Positions 10,214 through 21,110 of a stretch of 60,000 nucleotides of DNA are shown piece after piece (within the stretch, counting starts at the first letter, position 1; each line of letters begins with the position of its first letter). The stretch comes from Mesostigma viride (taxonomy: Eukaryota; Streptophyta; Mesostigmatophyceae; Mesostigmatales; Mesostigmataceae), in assembly GCA_009746045.1 (NCBI GenBank), contig RPFO01000090.1:955298-1015297 (forward strand), in the 5' to 3' direction. The notes below the pieces were generated by a model that searched no databases, was not told where the DNA came from, and worked only from the letters and a program-made list of their open reading frames with translations. The position numbers and the translations under genes were made by a program.

Positions 10214-13200
10214 TGCCGCGGGGTAAAAAGAAGGTACGCGGCACGACTAGGAGTCATTCCGAGGAGGGAGGTGCAGACTTGGATAGGCAGGGCAGCCCAG
10301 AGTACCAAGTACAGGAGGTATCACAACAGGGCTCGTCCTACCAGCAAGGCAGTCCTGTAGGTCACCCAGGTGAGCTGGCTAGTACCTCCCGTGAGCCGCG
10401 AAGGCCACGAGGAGCGGATAGGATGGATAATAGGGAGGAATACCAGCCGCAGCGAATGCAGGCTGAGTATAACCAGCTGATGGAACGGGCAGGTGATGAG
10501 GCCCAGCCCAGATCAAATCCCACGAGTGCAGCCCAGCACCAGTCAGTGCAGCCGCAGCAACGCCCGCCCGGGCAGCCGCAGCAGCACCCAGTGCAGTCCC
10601 CACGGCAGCATTCGGAACAGCAACAGCCGTTGCCGCAGCAGTGGCAGCAGCAGCCAGTACAGCAGCAGCAACCACCGCCGCCGCAGCAGCAACAGTGGCA
10701 GCAGCCGCAGCAGCTTGTCGCGTCTGCGTGCCACAATCTCCGGCGCCACCATGGCGGCTGGCCACTCAGCTTAATTTGGTAAAACCCAAATGAGCTGAGC
10801 TGATGTGCCTGCCTTAACTGCATGCCCTGTGGGGTGGGCGAGGACCTGTCCCATGATTCTTCGAGTAAAGAAAGGAGGGCTCTCAGCCGAGGACAAGGAA
10901 CTGTCCCTCGTGCCTGATAACCACCTTATTGCCTCCCCTGCTATAGAATAATGCTTTCAAAACACATACTTTGCACAGTCTGATGATGAAGCCGCACATG
11001 CGGAGTTTATTGAGAAAGTTAATACAATTACAACACGTTGATAGTCTCAATATCGATGCACTCCATGCTCACGAGCCCGCAGTTAGGCAGCGCTCCATGA
11101 CATGCTACCGGCCTTGCTCCCAAGAAAAGGGAGAAACACGAAGGCCACTAACGAGAGACTCGAAGAGACTACACGCTGCGTGAGAGTCCTCTTCGACTAT
11201 GAACCAAACCATTCGTCATGCCACACGCATGACACACGCCACACTTGTCAGTCCAGCCAGGAATGCCAAAACTATCTTGCTGCCTGAACCATGCGAATAG
11301 AAACCGCATTCCAGTTGCCGTCCTGGCTTTCTACCACACATGCCAACAAAAGCAGGAAGGCATCCCGACAAATCTAAATTGCTACCCTGTTGCCGATCTC
11401 ATCTCCTAGAGGCTCCGGCATTTCTGTCCCTGGGAATGTCCGACATTGAGTCACGTCCAGCAAGGTCGAAGCATAATATCCTTCAGACAATCTGCACGCT
11501 CACACCTTGCGTGTGAGTGGCCCAGCAAACATTGCGTCTAATCGTTCCTTTCTAGAAGAAATCCCTTTTTAGGGCTGCCAGCGATTTCGCATTCATTCCA
11601 GCGATCTGGCTCCGCACCGCAAATTGTCCTTTTCCATTTTCTGTCCAGTCCTCATAACGTTGACCCGCTATTCTACACCACAAAGACACCTGGCCTGTCA
11701 ATAGCCTCGGCGCTGTTGAAGTCCAGCAGTCCAGCTTCAGCTCCAGCTGTCCACTAACACGCGTATGATCCTCTCGACGCTGCACACTTGTGCTGCCGTC
11801 CGCTCAAGTCAGTGCTGCGCGCCCAGCTGTGCCTGGCCCGGCGCGCGTGCACGTACACTTTCGTCCGCTCTTATGCTGCAAGTGCTAGTGTCCCCCCCCG
11901 GTCACTAGCCTTTGTCGAAAATGCGTAGAAGACAAATTCCTTGCGCACGTCACCGGTCTTGTGCATAGTGGGCGCCCGGATGACATAGCGCGCGTCCGTG
12001 ACAAGCTTCCGCCGTTGCAGCAGCAGCAGCAGCCGCTAAGCCAGCCGACCGGGTCGCAGATGTTTGGTCCGCTTAGTCAGAACGCGGCCTATTATCACGC
12101 GCAACGTGCCCAACGATTACAACATCCCTGGGCGAGCGGTCGACGGGTTTCTTTTAGCGGTGACCTGCAGTCCAATGTGACATCGCTGTGGACCCAGGAC
12201 GAGGCCAGGGTTCCACCGCCGGTATACGATGAGGCTGGGCCCGCGTCGTCCCATCCGGCGCGCAATGTCCCAGCAGCCGGACCTGCGCGGCCGAGCGTGT
12301 CGCATGGCAATAACCTCAACTTGAGTCGCATGGCACCCAGTGATCCTGGCTACGCGCATCCCTCGTCTGTCTGGCTACAACGCAGCACAAATAGGTCAGC
12401 GCCTGCATCGGCAGATGACTCGTTGTCGATCTTTAATGTTCCGCCATATCGCGCAGTGGGCGGACCTCGGGCCGACGCGTTTAAGGCGCCGCCCATGCCT
12501 GACTTTAAACCAGTGCCCAAGCTGCGCGCGACTATGAACCCTCGCGAGATCGACGAATGGACGCGTATGTGGGTACAGATCTACTGGGCGTGGTGCAACC
12601 ACAATGGGTGGGAGCTAGCTACCGAGGTTCTTATCTCCTACATCGTCACAAACTGCATGGATCCCTCAGTGGTCGGCATACTCAACTGTGAGAGTGTCGC
12701 GTCGCGCTTGTACCCTCGCACAGTAGAGGAGCTACTATAGAGCCCATTGAGCGCAAGCTGGTGCCCCCTGACTGGAAGCTCCACGAGCGTCTGGCTTTTT
12801 CCAAGCTACGCCAAGGCACCACGCCGTTCCGCGAGTTTCTGACAGAGTTTGAAGCATTCTCGGCTCGCCTTGAGGACTTGACCTGGACAGAATACAGGGC
12901 GCGGTTCATTGAGGCGCTGAGTCCGGAACTCCTAGATGAGGTGCTAAAGCGCTTTGCTGAGATACCGTGGGAGCAGTGGGATGTGATCGAGATCCAGCAG
13001 TACCTTCTAAAGGTGTCAGATGTGCTCGCACGCCGCCGCGCAGCGGTCACCTATCGGCATGCTGGTGCTGCACCGCGTCGCGTCCACTTCACTACGGTGG
13101 ACCAAGACGAGCGAGTTCTCTGAGGACATTATCGACCACGAGCAGGAGGACGGCGACTATGAAGCGCCCCTGGTCAATGCAATCGATGCGTCCAAGGCGC

Positions 13201-13637
13201 GATGCTTCCGGTGCGGCGAGGTCGGTCATCTCAAGAAGGACTGCACGCGACCACCACGGGATCGCGATCGTGGCGACGAGCAGACGTCACCCCGTTTCTC
13301 CGGGCCTGCCTTCGGTAAGCGCCCGGAACAAGCACGGCGCCCAGACCGACCTCGCAACGCGGGCGAGCGCGCAGCCAAGTTGCAGGACGCCCGGCAGCGT
13401 CCCACGCAGCACCAGACGCCCCGCGCTACAGGTCCTTCGTTCCAGCGGGTGAACCGCGAGTTGAATGAGTTGTTCTCACAGCAACAGGTCGACTCGGGTA
13501 ATGGCGCCTCGGGGGTTATGGATGGCAAGGCGGTCGCCGGCTATGGGCATGGCGACGAGGAGGATGAGGTAGAGGGGGAAGAGTGGACCGGGCGGTCGAA
13601 CGAGGCGGTCTCCCGGCCCTCCGTTCCTCGTGCGTAG
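10214..13637 (+). pseudogene. gag: gag of element B, interrupted and frameshifted
   Basis: Starts MPRGKKKVRG at 10214 (element C gag starts MPRKRREAV). A Gln-rich stretch runs to 10782, where reading is lost. Gag-like text resumes near 11965 with another Gln run and continues to a stop at 12740 (REIDEWTRMW, CMDPSVVGILNCESVASRLY). It moves frame to 12761-13123 (FSKLRQGTTPFREFLTEFEA) and again to 13125-13637, with the CCHC knuckle CFRCGEVGHLKKDC near 13203-13246. The core aligns along its length with element C gag (57027-59081). The end overlaps the pol frame by 55 bases in a -1 relation. Confidence 0.88.
10783..11960 (+). other. unexplained insert in element B gag
   Basis: About 1.2 kb with no gag similarity. 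It opens with an imperfect hairpin (10766-10802; arms CTCAGCT..ATTTGG and CCAAAT.GAGCTGAG). Coding-like text follows near 10860-11040 (GGLSAEDKELSLVPDNHL, then after one TAA YFAQSDDEAAHAEFIEKV), suggesting a captured or inserted gene fragment. I could not identify the source, nor clear inverted repeats or a target duplication. Confidence 0.4.
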
Positions 13638-16108
13638 TGTCCCTGCCTACACGGATAGAGGTAGATGTAGGACAGTTTGATAGGGTAGCGCAAGTCAATA
13701 ACGTCGGGCAGATAGACAGCTTAGATAAGGACACCCCGTTGGTAGCGAATACCAGCGCGGGCGCAGAATCAGTCGTTCCAGTAGATAGTCGCACCCCGCT
13801 TGTAGCGAATACAAGTGCGGATGCATCCTTGGGCGAGAACTCTGCCCCAAGCACGCAGCCGGCCACGGGTAGCGCAGCGAGCTCCGACCAGCCTACGCGC
13901 GCAACTCCGGCTGGTACCCGCAACTTGCTCCTTTTTAGGGGAGGTCTGGCTGTACCGGGATCAGCATTAGACCCCTACCTCAAGGACAAGACCGTCATGG
14001 ACGTGCAGTTCATGGTGGACACGGGTGCGTCTACGTCGTTCATCAACGAGGCATTGGCGCGTCGCGCAGGATATGACATCCGGCCACATGCGACAGTGGT
14101 GAATGTGACCTATTCGGATGGTCGCAAGAGCCCCTCGCCTGGTCGGGTTGAGATCAAGGCTGTGATTCAAGGCATCCCTGTGGAGCTCCCAGCCACGGTC
14201 GCAGCGCTCGGAGCTGCCGACATCATCATCGGCATCGACTGGCTGGACGCGCAGGATGTGGACATTAGCATTCGGCGTCGCGTGGTGTGGTTCCCTGACG
14301 GTTCCTTTTGGAGTCCTGTGAGCGAATACCAAGTGCAGGGCCCCGACGTGCATAACATCACGCACGAGCGGGAAGTCACCCAGCCCCGCAACAAGTCGCC
14401 GCACAGTCGCTATCTGTTCCACACCGGTCGCACGACCCAGGACGACCTGTCTCCCGACTGGGAGGCCGCGCGCGAGGACGTGCGCGCCCCCGGGGAAAGG
14501 GAGGGGTCCCGGTCACGAGTGCCACTCAGCCACGTGGTACCGGCTCAGGGAATTTTTCACCTGCAGCGCATCGGGCCCCCTACCATTTTTTCGGAGTACG
14601 TGCACCAAACCCTTGAGGAGGAGGCGGACACGTACACGATCACTTCTGTCCTGGAGACGTTGATTAGTCGGTTCACTGTCACGGAGCCCGCGGCCTTAGA
14701 GGCAATCAGGTCGCACCCCAAGCAGATGGGCAAGCTCCCGTGCAAGTTCCAGGACGGGCGACTCTATGTCATGGTGAGGCCAGACTGCTGGCGCCTGTAC
14801 GTCCCGGAGTTATGTCGAGCGGCTCTGCTCCATGAGCTCCATGACTCTCTCGCCGGTGGCCACCAAGGGATCCACCGCTTGCTGCCACGGGCCAGAAAGA
14901 ACTTCTATTGGCCAGGCATGCGAGAGTACATTGAGACGTACGTGCGCGAGTGTCCATCATGTCAGATCATGAAGTCCCGCAATACGGGCTCACAGGCGGT
15001 CCCCCAGACCCTACCAGACCCGATGGGCCCTTGGGATTCCCTGATGATGGATTTTGTTGGCCCCTTCCGGAAGACCAAGAATGGCAACAGCATGATTCTG
15101 GTTTTCCTGGACCGTTTGACGCGCATGTGTCACCTGGCACCATGTCCGGCCGAACTCACGGCCGAGGCTTGCGCTAAGCTATACCTTCACCACGTGTTCA
15201 GGTACCACGGACTCAGCCGGCAATTCATATCGGACCGAGACAAGCTGTTCACGGCCCGCTTCTGGCAGGAGTTCTTTGAATGCCTGGGCACCAAGGTGTC
15301 GCTGGGGACAGCATATCACAGCTCGTCCTCCCACCTGGTGGAGAGGCTGAACCGCACAGTGCAAGAGACCATGCGCCACTACACCGACGCGGTGGGAAGC
15401 AACTGGGAAGAGTTCTTGGGTTTGGTGGAGTTCTCCCTGAATAACGCCCCCCAGGCAGCTCATGGCTTCACACCATTCTTCCTCAACACGGGCAGGCATC
15501 CGCTCACGCCGACTGACCTTCTCACAAGCCCAGCCTTAGCTGAAAAGTCGGTCCGGCGAGACACCCTCGAAGGGGTGGAGAGGCTGCTGGTCCAGATGCG
15601 CCAGGCCCATGACAGTGCGGTCAAGGGCTACCGGGCCGCCGCTGAGCGCTATATGGCGAGGACTGCTGGCCGCCTAGATGCGCGCACGCCGGCCATCGAG
15701 GTGGGCGACTGGGTACTGGTGGAAGGCCCCCGCCTAGGACGTTTCTCTGAGAAGGTAGAGGGTGAGCTCAAGACAAAGCTCCGTCCTATGTTCCTGGGGC
15801 CACACAAGGTTCTGGAGAAGCTCGGAGATGTGATGTTCAAGGTGGACATCCCGAGCTCCTGGAACACTTCCTCCAACTTCCATCGAGACCAGCTCAAGTT
15901 ATACCACCAGAACTCCATCCAAGGTCGGCTCAACCCGCCGGCCCCTGTCGAGTACAACCCCGAGACTGGAGAACAGGAAGACGAGGTGGCCGAGATCGTG
16001 GCCACCGGGACATCAAGCGTGGGAGAGGTAGACAGCGACAGTATCGCGTACGGTGGCGTTTTGCTCAGCATGATTACGAGGATTCGTGGCGAACCGAGAA
16101 TGAGCTAG
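13583..16108 (+). CDS. pol: protease-integrase polyprotein of element B (RT and RNase H missing)
   Basis: One 841-residue frame. Residues about 120-270 are an aspartic protease (DTGAS at D146; ADIIIGIDWLDAQDVD). Instead of RT, the frame passes near 14400 (residue about 273) straight into pre-integrase text (YLFHTGRTT, matching YLFHTAVRM of element A). Integrase follows: HHCC region (HELHD...CPSC), catalytic D490 (MMDFVGP), D551 (SDRDKLF) and E587 (VERLNR), giving D-x60-D-x35-E. The readable start is GTG, so the product is probably made by -1 frameshifting from gag (overlap 13583-13637). A one-base loss near 16000 throws the C-terminal chromodomain (readable to a stop at 16159-16161, QYRVRWRFAQHD) out of frame. 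Without RT the element cannot copy itself unaided. Confidence 0.93.
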   Translation: MDRAVERGGLPALRSSCVVSLPTRIEVDVGQFDRVAQVNNVGQIDSLDKDTPLVANTSAGAESVVPVDSRTPLVANTSADASLGENSAPSTQPATGSAASSDQPTRATPAGTRNLLLFRGGLAVPGSALDPYLKDKTVMDVQFMVDTGASTSFINEALARRAGYDIRPHATVVNVTYSDGRKSPSPGRVEIKAVIQGIPVELPATVAALGAADIIIGIDWLDAQDVDISIRRRVVWFPDGSFWSPVSEYQVQGPDVHNITHEREVTQPRNKSPHSRYLFHTGRTTQDDLSPDWEAAREDVRAPGEREGSRSRVPLSHVVPAQGIFHLQRIGPPTIFSEYVHQTLEEEADTYTITSVLETLISRFTVTEPAALEAIRSHPKQMGKLPCKFQDGRLYVMVRPDCWRLYVPELCRAALLHELHDSLAGGHQGIHRLLPRARKNFYWPGMREYIETYVRECPSCQIMKSRNTGSQAVPQTLPDPMGPWDSLMMDFVGPFRKTKNGNSMILVFLDRLTRMCHLAPCPAELTAEACAKLYLHHVFRYHGLSRQFISDRDKLFTARFWQEFFECLGTKVSLGTAYHSSSSHLVERLNRTVQETMRHYTDAVGSNWEEFLGLVEFSLNNAPQAAHGFTPFFLNTGRHPLTPTDLLTSPALAEKSVRRDTLEGVERLLVQMRQAHDSAVKGYRAAAERYMARTAGRLDARTPAIEVGDWVLVEGPRLGRFSEKVEGELKTKLRPMFLGPHKVLEKLGDVMFKVDIPSSWNTSSNFHRDQLKLYHQNSIQGRLNPPAPVEYNPETGEQEDEVAEIVATGTSSVGEVDSDSIAYGGVLLSMITRIRGEPRMS

Positions 16109-16193
16109 AAGGGTGTGAACGTCTGCTTCGCGAGTATAAGGCCAAGCATGCCCTCCACTAGGCTACCGCGAAGGTAGTAGTGGTGGGGGCGCT

Positions 16194-17633
16194 ATGACAA
16201 CGGGCTTGATCACGTGTAGCCAGGATGCCGCGAAGGCACTTGTGTTATTCACGTCGATGTGTACGCACCATCGTGGTAATTGGGTCGAAGAGCATCCCCA
16301 ACGCCATGTGCAAGCAGGGCCGACTCGGCGAACGGGCGGTTCTGTCACACCTGCGGTGACACCGATCCAGCAACAGGACGGTGATGCCGTGGGAACCATT
16401 CGGACCCAGGGCACGGGCGGAATGACGGTTCTTGTCGGGACGGGACCGACCCGGCGAACGGGCGGCTCGACCGACCCGACTAAGCTGGATTCCGAGGCCC
16501 AGCTTAAGTGGAACCGGATGCCCAGCGAGAAGTTAGACGTCGCGCATGTACGAACGAGGTGTCGGCGGGCAGCGTCTCCGCGGATTCCCAGAGTCCGCGC
16601 CGAGAAGCTCGAACTTACTCCGAGCGGGTGGCCCGCGTGGAGACGTCCCGCGCCCATATACCAGAGAGGCGTGGCCCGATACCAGCGGTGGGCTTTAATA
16701 TATCTCCCGCGCAGGGGTCTTTGATCGTACAGGCGGTGGCTCGACCGGCGCCATGGACGGTGGGCGCTTACGTCAGCGCGTTTCCCGGCCCACAACGAGT
16801 ACGCCCCTTACGCGAGTTTCGGGGTGTTCCCGTCTACATTGAACTCCCACCACCGCCGTTCGTGGCCGTCGACAGCGCGGACTATCATCGACCGCAACCG
16901 CTGCACTTTGAGGCAGGAACTCATGCGTATGTGGAGCGAGGCTCCATGCGCGAGCTAGTCTGCTTCGACTTGCACCTAGGGAGGGCGGCCCCGCGACCCC
17001 AGGACTGCCTAGAATCGACGCCAGAGGGTTCTGGTACGCGTTACGGCCCCAAGTGGGAGCTGCCAAAATACATGGTAGATGGTTAACCTCGAAAGGTTGA
17101 CTGTCCCAAGTATGCTCCGTGCGAGGGAGAGGCATTCCTCGACTGGGTTGTGCCCAACTTTGTGAGGGCTCCGGGCTTTCGCTTCAACGCTCTCCAGGTG
17201 CGCGTCGTAGTGTTGACCATGGCGGGAGGTTTCTTTGCGGAGCATGGATGTGGGGTTATTGATTGGAACGCGGGCACAATCATGTTCACGCACCCGCAAT
17301 ACCTGGCCGCATTCATGTCGTACTGGCCCACCGGGACGTGGGTAGACCTCGCTCAAACGCGCACCAACGTGAACGAATACCAGCTCGCATACAATGCGGA
17401 TCACCTCGCTAACCCCGGGAAGATCCTCGAGGAAATTGGTGAGCAGGGTCGCCAGGTACTCCACGAGTATCGTCAACGGAAGGCGCGGTCGGGAGGGGTG
17501 GGCCGCAGCATTGGAGGAATGTGAGGGTCGCGACCTCCTCATGGATGGATTGCAACGGGATGGCGACAGCATCCCATCGGCTATCAAGGAATTGTCCTTG
17601 TGTGGCAACGCCGGGGAGAATTGGCTTTACTAA
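16194..17633 (+). pseudogene. post-pol ORF (ORF3) of element B, frameshifted
   Basis: An ATG at 16194, 32 nt after the chromodomain stop, opens MTTGLITCSQDAAK. After about 110 residues the text is better read one frame away (16508 onward; PLREFRGVPVYIELPPPPF, MRELVCFDLHLGR). A single in-frame TAA at 17084-17086 interrupts it; the same frame continues PKYAPCEGEAFLDW, MAGGFFAEHGCGVIDW, YLAAFMSYWPTGTW, ANPGKILEEIGEQG to 17524, then a frame change to 17633. I recognise no domain or clear membrane helix. Its position parallels ORF3 of element A (1-1193). By eye the two share only short possible matches (NP-x-x-L/I-L), so homology is unproven. Confidence 0.5.
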
Positions 17634-17843
17634 CCCGCTGGCGAACAGGGGTTGGGACATAGTATCCCCATGGCCGATTTTGTACTATTGTTCTCTATAG
17701 CTGACTGCCCAGCCTGGGCAATTGTCGCTTTTGTGTGTTGCTTGTTTTGCTTGCAAGAGCTTCTTTTTTTTTCTTGTTTGTTTGTTTGTGTTAATTGTCT
17801 TGTTGCGTGCGCCCCAAGCCTGGACGATATAGCTATCGTCCCC

Positions 17844-17858
17844 TGGGGAAGGGAGGAG
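17844..17858 (+). other. polypurine tract of element B
   Basis: GGGGAAGGGAGGAG directly abuts the 3' LTR, the expected plus-strand primer site. Confidence 0.85.
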
Positions 17859-17996
17859 TGTTACGGCCCAGACCTTTGTATGGGCGTAACAATGCCTTCA
17901 ATAAATAAGTCGAAAGTCATTTGTTATTCGTTTGGGACTTTCGATAGCTCGCTTTCATAGTCCGCCGGACTATAGGACTCAATTCGGGACGTAACA
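17859..17996 (+). repeat. 3' LTR of element B
   Basis: 138 bp, apparently identical to 8759-8896, followed by the target duplication GCCAT at 17997-18001. Confidence 0.96.
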
Positions 17997-18001
17997 GCCA
18001 T

Positions 18002-18414
18002 ACAACCATTTACCCGAACCCGTTTATTCCAGGAATAGAGGAAGGAAACACACTACACTGCCGTGACCCAAGCCTATATGTGTTAATTCATTTAACACAC
18101 GCCGAGTGCCCACACGAGGGGTAGAACGTGCATAAATGGTCACCAACGGTCCAACATGCTCGGGCCGACATGGCCCTCGCCTACAGATGCACCGACAGAG
18201 GCACAGATGCACGCTGGTCCACTACATTCTACCAAAGGATAAGGACCACTAATAAAGTACGCGGCGCGGCGCCCAAAAGCACCCAATTATGTACCACAGT
18301 ACTGTTACGAGGACATTAGTGTCCCAGTTGGAACTACACGTAAACCTAGGGACAACCGAGGCAAGGGACCTAATTTACGTCCGTAACTACAACGAATTGT
18401 TACGCGACGTAACA
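18002..18414 (-). repeat. 5' LTR of element A copy 1 (main part; remainder 8740-8758)
   Basis: Read on the minus strand it starts TGTTACGTCGCG at 18414 and ends TATAGCAACA at 8740. Total length is about 432 bp once element B is removed. It matches the LTR of copy 2 (44980-46788) throughout. It contains the promoter region and the ATG of the leader ORF. The first bases form a hairpin (TGTTACG, loop TCG, CGTAACA). Confidence 0.9.
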
Positions 18415-18877
18415 GCCATGATGATCTTCCCCCTCACAGGCATGCTCCCCCCTTACCCGGGCATAGCGTGATAGACCATGAGGGTGCAGGTGCCCTGGTG
18501 CACCTAGAGCAGGGGTTACTAGCTTACATTCCCACTCCTTGCATGAAGTAGCCTAGAATGTATTAACCCCTAAACCGTCCTCGTGCCGATTTTCGACTGC
18601 GAGTTTTTCTCATGCCTCACATTCGGCATGAGTTTGTGCGCCCTGTAGGGATTTGGCGGGAAGGTTTTGGCGGGAACCAACTAGACCACCGAAAAGATCT
18701 AGATTCACTCTATCCGTAGGACACTTGTCTGACCGTATTTGACCACCGTGTCAGGGTGGAAACCCTGGTCAAAGTCAACAGGGTACCCTGGTGCATGCAG
18801 GTTTGGGCGGTAAAAAAAATTGACAAAAACGTACGAAAACGAAGGATGCGAAAAAAGGGGGGAGCGCGGACGTAGAC

Positions 18878-20130
18878 ATGGCGGACGAAATGCAGGCAGA
18901 TATACGGACTTTCAAGGTAAAAAAGGGCATTTTCATGGCAGTGCCAGTGGAAAAATTCGGACTAGACTGGGCGATAGAGCAGTATGGGGAAAAACACAGC
19001 GAGGTACGTTTGCCGGGCAAGGTAGTGACAGTGAACAGGTCCGGAGATGGTGCACGGTGCTATTTCCCGGACGACAAGCTCACGTACCCATTCACCCGTG
19101 AGCAGATTTTCATATATTCGTGCAGCTCAGATGAGTACGAAGCTCTAGTGAAAGAATGCGCAGCAAGGAAGGCCCCAACGGCAGGTAGCAGTGACGATGA
19201 TAGCGAGCAGGGCCAGGATAGCGATTCTGACGCCGGCGAGGACGACGACGACAAATCCGAGGATATCGAGCTGCCCACACCGGTCAAGCGACGCGAGCCG
19301 GGGAAGCGCGCTGTCGGCAACCCGAAGAAGAACCCAGCCTGGCATCAGCCACGCCCCGAAAAGGCGCCGTCAGACCAAGGCGGCGGCCAGCGAGAGCGTT
19401 GTCTCGGACGCTTCCGATGACGACTTTGTTTACCAGAAGGGTGCGGAGGGTCCGGTGCCGAGCGGTGAGGCTGAGCTCGATGATTCGTTTTTTCCTAACG
19501 ACACGCCTGCCACTGAGGAGCCAGCCGAGACTGTCTGGAAATCTGGTTTCGGCAAGCCAGGTGTGTTTCCTTTTCCCGATACTCCGGTGCTGTCGCCGAT
19601 GACGGGTACCGCCTGCTATCAAAACCTTTCCCCTGCCCAGCTCAAGTTTGGGCCCCTCGGGCTGTTCTCCCTTTTCTGGTCCCAACGTGATGTCGTGGCC
19701 AAGATTGTCAAGGAGACCAACGACTATGCTGAGCTCAAGGGGGCGGGCAAGCCAGGTGAGCGTGAGTGGCACCCCTTAACAATGCATGAGATGGACAAAT
19801 TTCTGGGTGGAGCAGGTGCTGTGCCAACTGTGCTGCGCGCAAGGCAGGAAGCACAAGACCTCGGTCATGTGCGAGCACTGTGACATGGCGTTCTGCAGCA
19901 ACAGCGAGCGGAACTGCTTCGGCCTCTTCCACTCCGGGCAGGTGGAGGGGCTGGACTTCAACGTGACGAAGCAGCGGGTATGGCAGCGCCTCTTCCAGCG
20001 TGGCGAATGCGCCAAGAATTTCAAGGGCGCCACTACCACGAGGGGGGCAGCATGCAGCCACCACCCGGAAGCTCAAGGGGGTGGCGCGGCGCCGCCATCT
20101 CAGGGCGGAGCATGTCCGCCTGGGATATAG
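18878..20130 (+). pseudogene. PiggyBac-like transposase lacking the catalytic domain
   Basis: The ATG at 18878 (MADEMQADIRTFK) opens an N-terminal region with a long acidic tract (DDDSEQGQDSDSDAGEDDDD) and basic text. After a frame change near 19400 comes the start of the DDE_Tnp_1_7 domain (LGLFSLFWSQRDVVAKIV, KETNDYAEL, WHPLTMHEMDKFLG). Near 19810 the text jumps, one frame away, to the C-terminal cysteine-rich zinc domain (CQLCCAQGRKHKTS, MCEHCDMAFCSNS, CFGLFH). The roughly 300-residue catalytic DDD core between them is missing. As read this protein could bind DNA ends but not cut. An intron is an alternative, but no length of sequence is present that could hold the core. Confidence 0.85.
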
Positions 20131-20574
20131 TCCTACGGAGGCTGACTAAGAATGCTAGCATTTGTTGCCTACGTGGCATGGCATTTGGCCTTTCCTGCCC
20201 GCGCTCATGCGCGCCGTGTATCACCATGGGCCGGCATGGTTTGAAGTGTGTGTTATTGTTTCATGGACCCACCTGTGCATGTGTTATTTGGTTTCATGTT
20301 GTTAGCCTGCATGGGTTATTGTTTCATGGTCATGTCTTATTAGCTTTCATGTTTATGCATAACTTGTGCAGTTTGAAAATCTGCTCCGTGATGGTCACAG
20401 TGCCACCTATTTCTAGTCGGCAATTTTCAGTGTTACTGCATGCATGGTCCCTTGGTCACTAATTTATCTAGGAGTGCTGGGATGTTTTGACTTTGTGTGC
20501 AAGGTCCATCATGCATGTAAAAATAAGTACCACAGTATCAGCGGGTCTGCAAGCATTTACGCTTATTGTGGCAT

Positions 20575-21110
20575 ATATTTGTGCCACATAGGCTGGAATA
20601 AACATAATCATGCATGTTTCACGCTTACCTATCATTTCCATGTTCAAAACTGCACTAGGATGTTTATTCTAGCCCCCCCCAAACTGGTGACTCAAAATAG
20701 TCACCAGCTATTTTTAGCATTATCTTGTGGGTCCCTGGGTGAAACAAGACATGTAAATGTTTGGATGTAGTGCTTGGGTACAGTTGCAGTCCCCCCTGAA
20801 ATACTAGGGTGAAATCCAAGGTATACGTGCTCCATCATGCATGATAAGGTTGTGAACCCCGTACTCGCGGCCCGCGCGTAGTCGTCTCCAATCATATCCG
20901 GCAGGGACCTGCAGTGGTTATGGCAGGTATTGGTGGCACACAGGTTGGAATAAGTGTTAGCATGCATGTTTGCCCATACTCCATGCTTACCTATCGTTTC
21001 CATGTTCAAAACTGCACTAGGATGCCTGTTTTAGCCCCCCAAAACTCGCGACTCAAAATAGTCACCAGTTATTTTTAGCACCAGCTGATGGGTCCCTGGG
21101 GGAGTTACAA
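20575..21110 (+). repeat. diverged direct repeat inside the PiggyBac element
   Basis: About 150 bp near 20590-20745 recurs near 20935-21110: TTCCATGTTCAAAACTGCAC, a C run, a hairpin around CTCAAAATAGTCACC, then GGGTCCCTGGG. Probably subterminal duplication. Confidence 0.75.

Larger units (their letters stand above)
8759..17996 (+). mobile_element. Ty3/gypsy chromovirus derivative, element B, lacking RT and RNase H
   Basis: A complete insertion flanked by GCCAT (8754-8758 and 17997-18001), with 138-bp LTRs that look identical base for base, a candidate PBS and a purine tract. Coding order: HBD ORF (frameshifted), gag (interrupted and frameshifted), a protease-integrase ORF, a frameshifted chromodomain and a post-pol ORF. 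gag and protease are closely related to element C (52003-60000). The element occupies the 5' LTR of element A copy 1; the same site is uninterrupted in A copy 2 around 46770. Confidence 0.96.
1..18414 (-). mobile_element. Ty3/gypsy chromovirus, element A copy 1 (3' end off-window)
   Basis: Seen: on the minus strand from 18414 leftwards come a TG...CA LTR, an RGG-rich leader ORF, an HBD ORF, gag with a CCHC knuckle, and pol with protease, RT (YLDD), RNase H, integrase and chromodomain, then a further ORF reaching base 1. The order matches copy 2 at 44980-52002, which allows frameshifts and insertions to be placed by comparison. Element B (8759-17996) is nested in the 5' LTR and a MITE (7739-8327) in the leader. 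The 3' LTR lies beyond the left edge. gag and pol each carry frameshifts that differ from those in copy 2, so the copies decayed independently. Element A itself sits inside retroposon R copy 1, which resumes at 18415. Confidence 0.93.

Noticed and set aside
10362-10823. Minus-strand Cys- and Ala-rich frames
   Set aside because: Shadows of the Gln-rich start of element B gag on the plus strand.
13583-16108. PR-IN fusion as a domesticated host gene
   Set aside because: Flanked by identical LTRs, PBS, PPT and a target duplication, so it is part of a recent retrotransposon.
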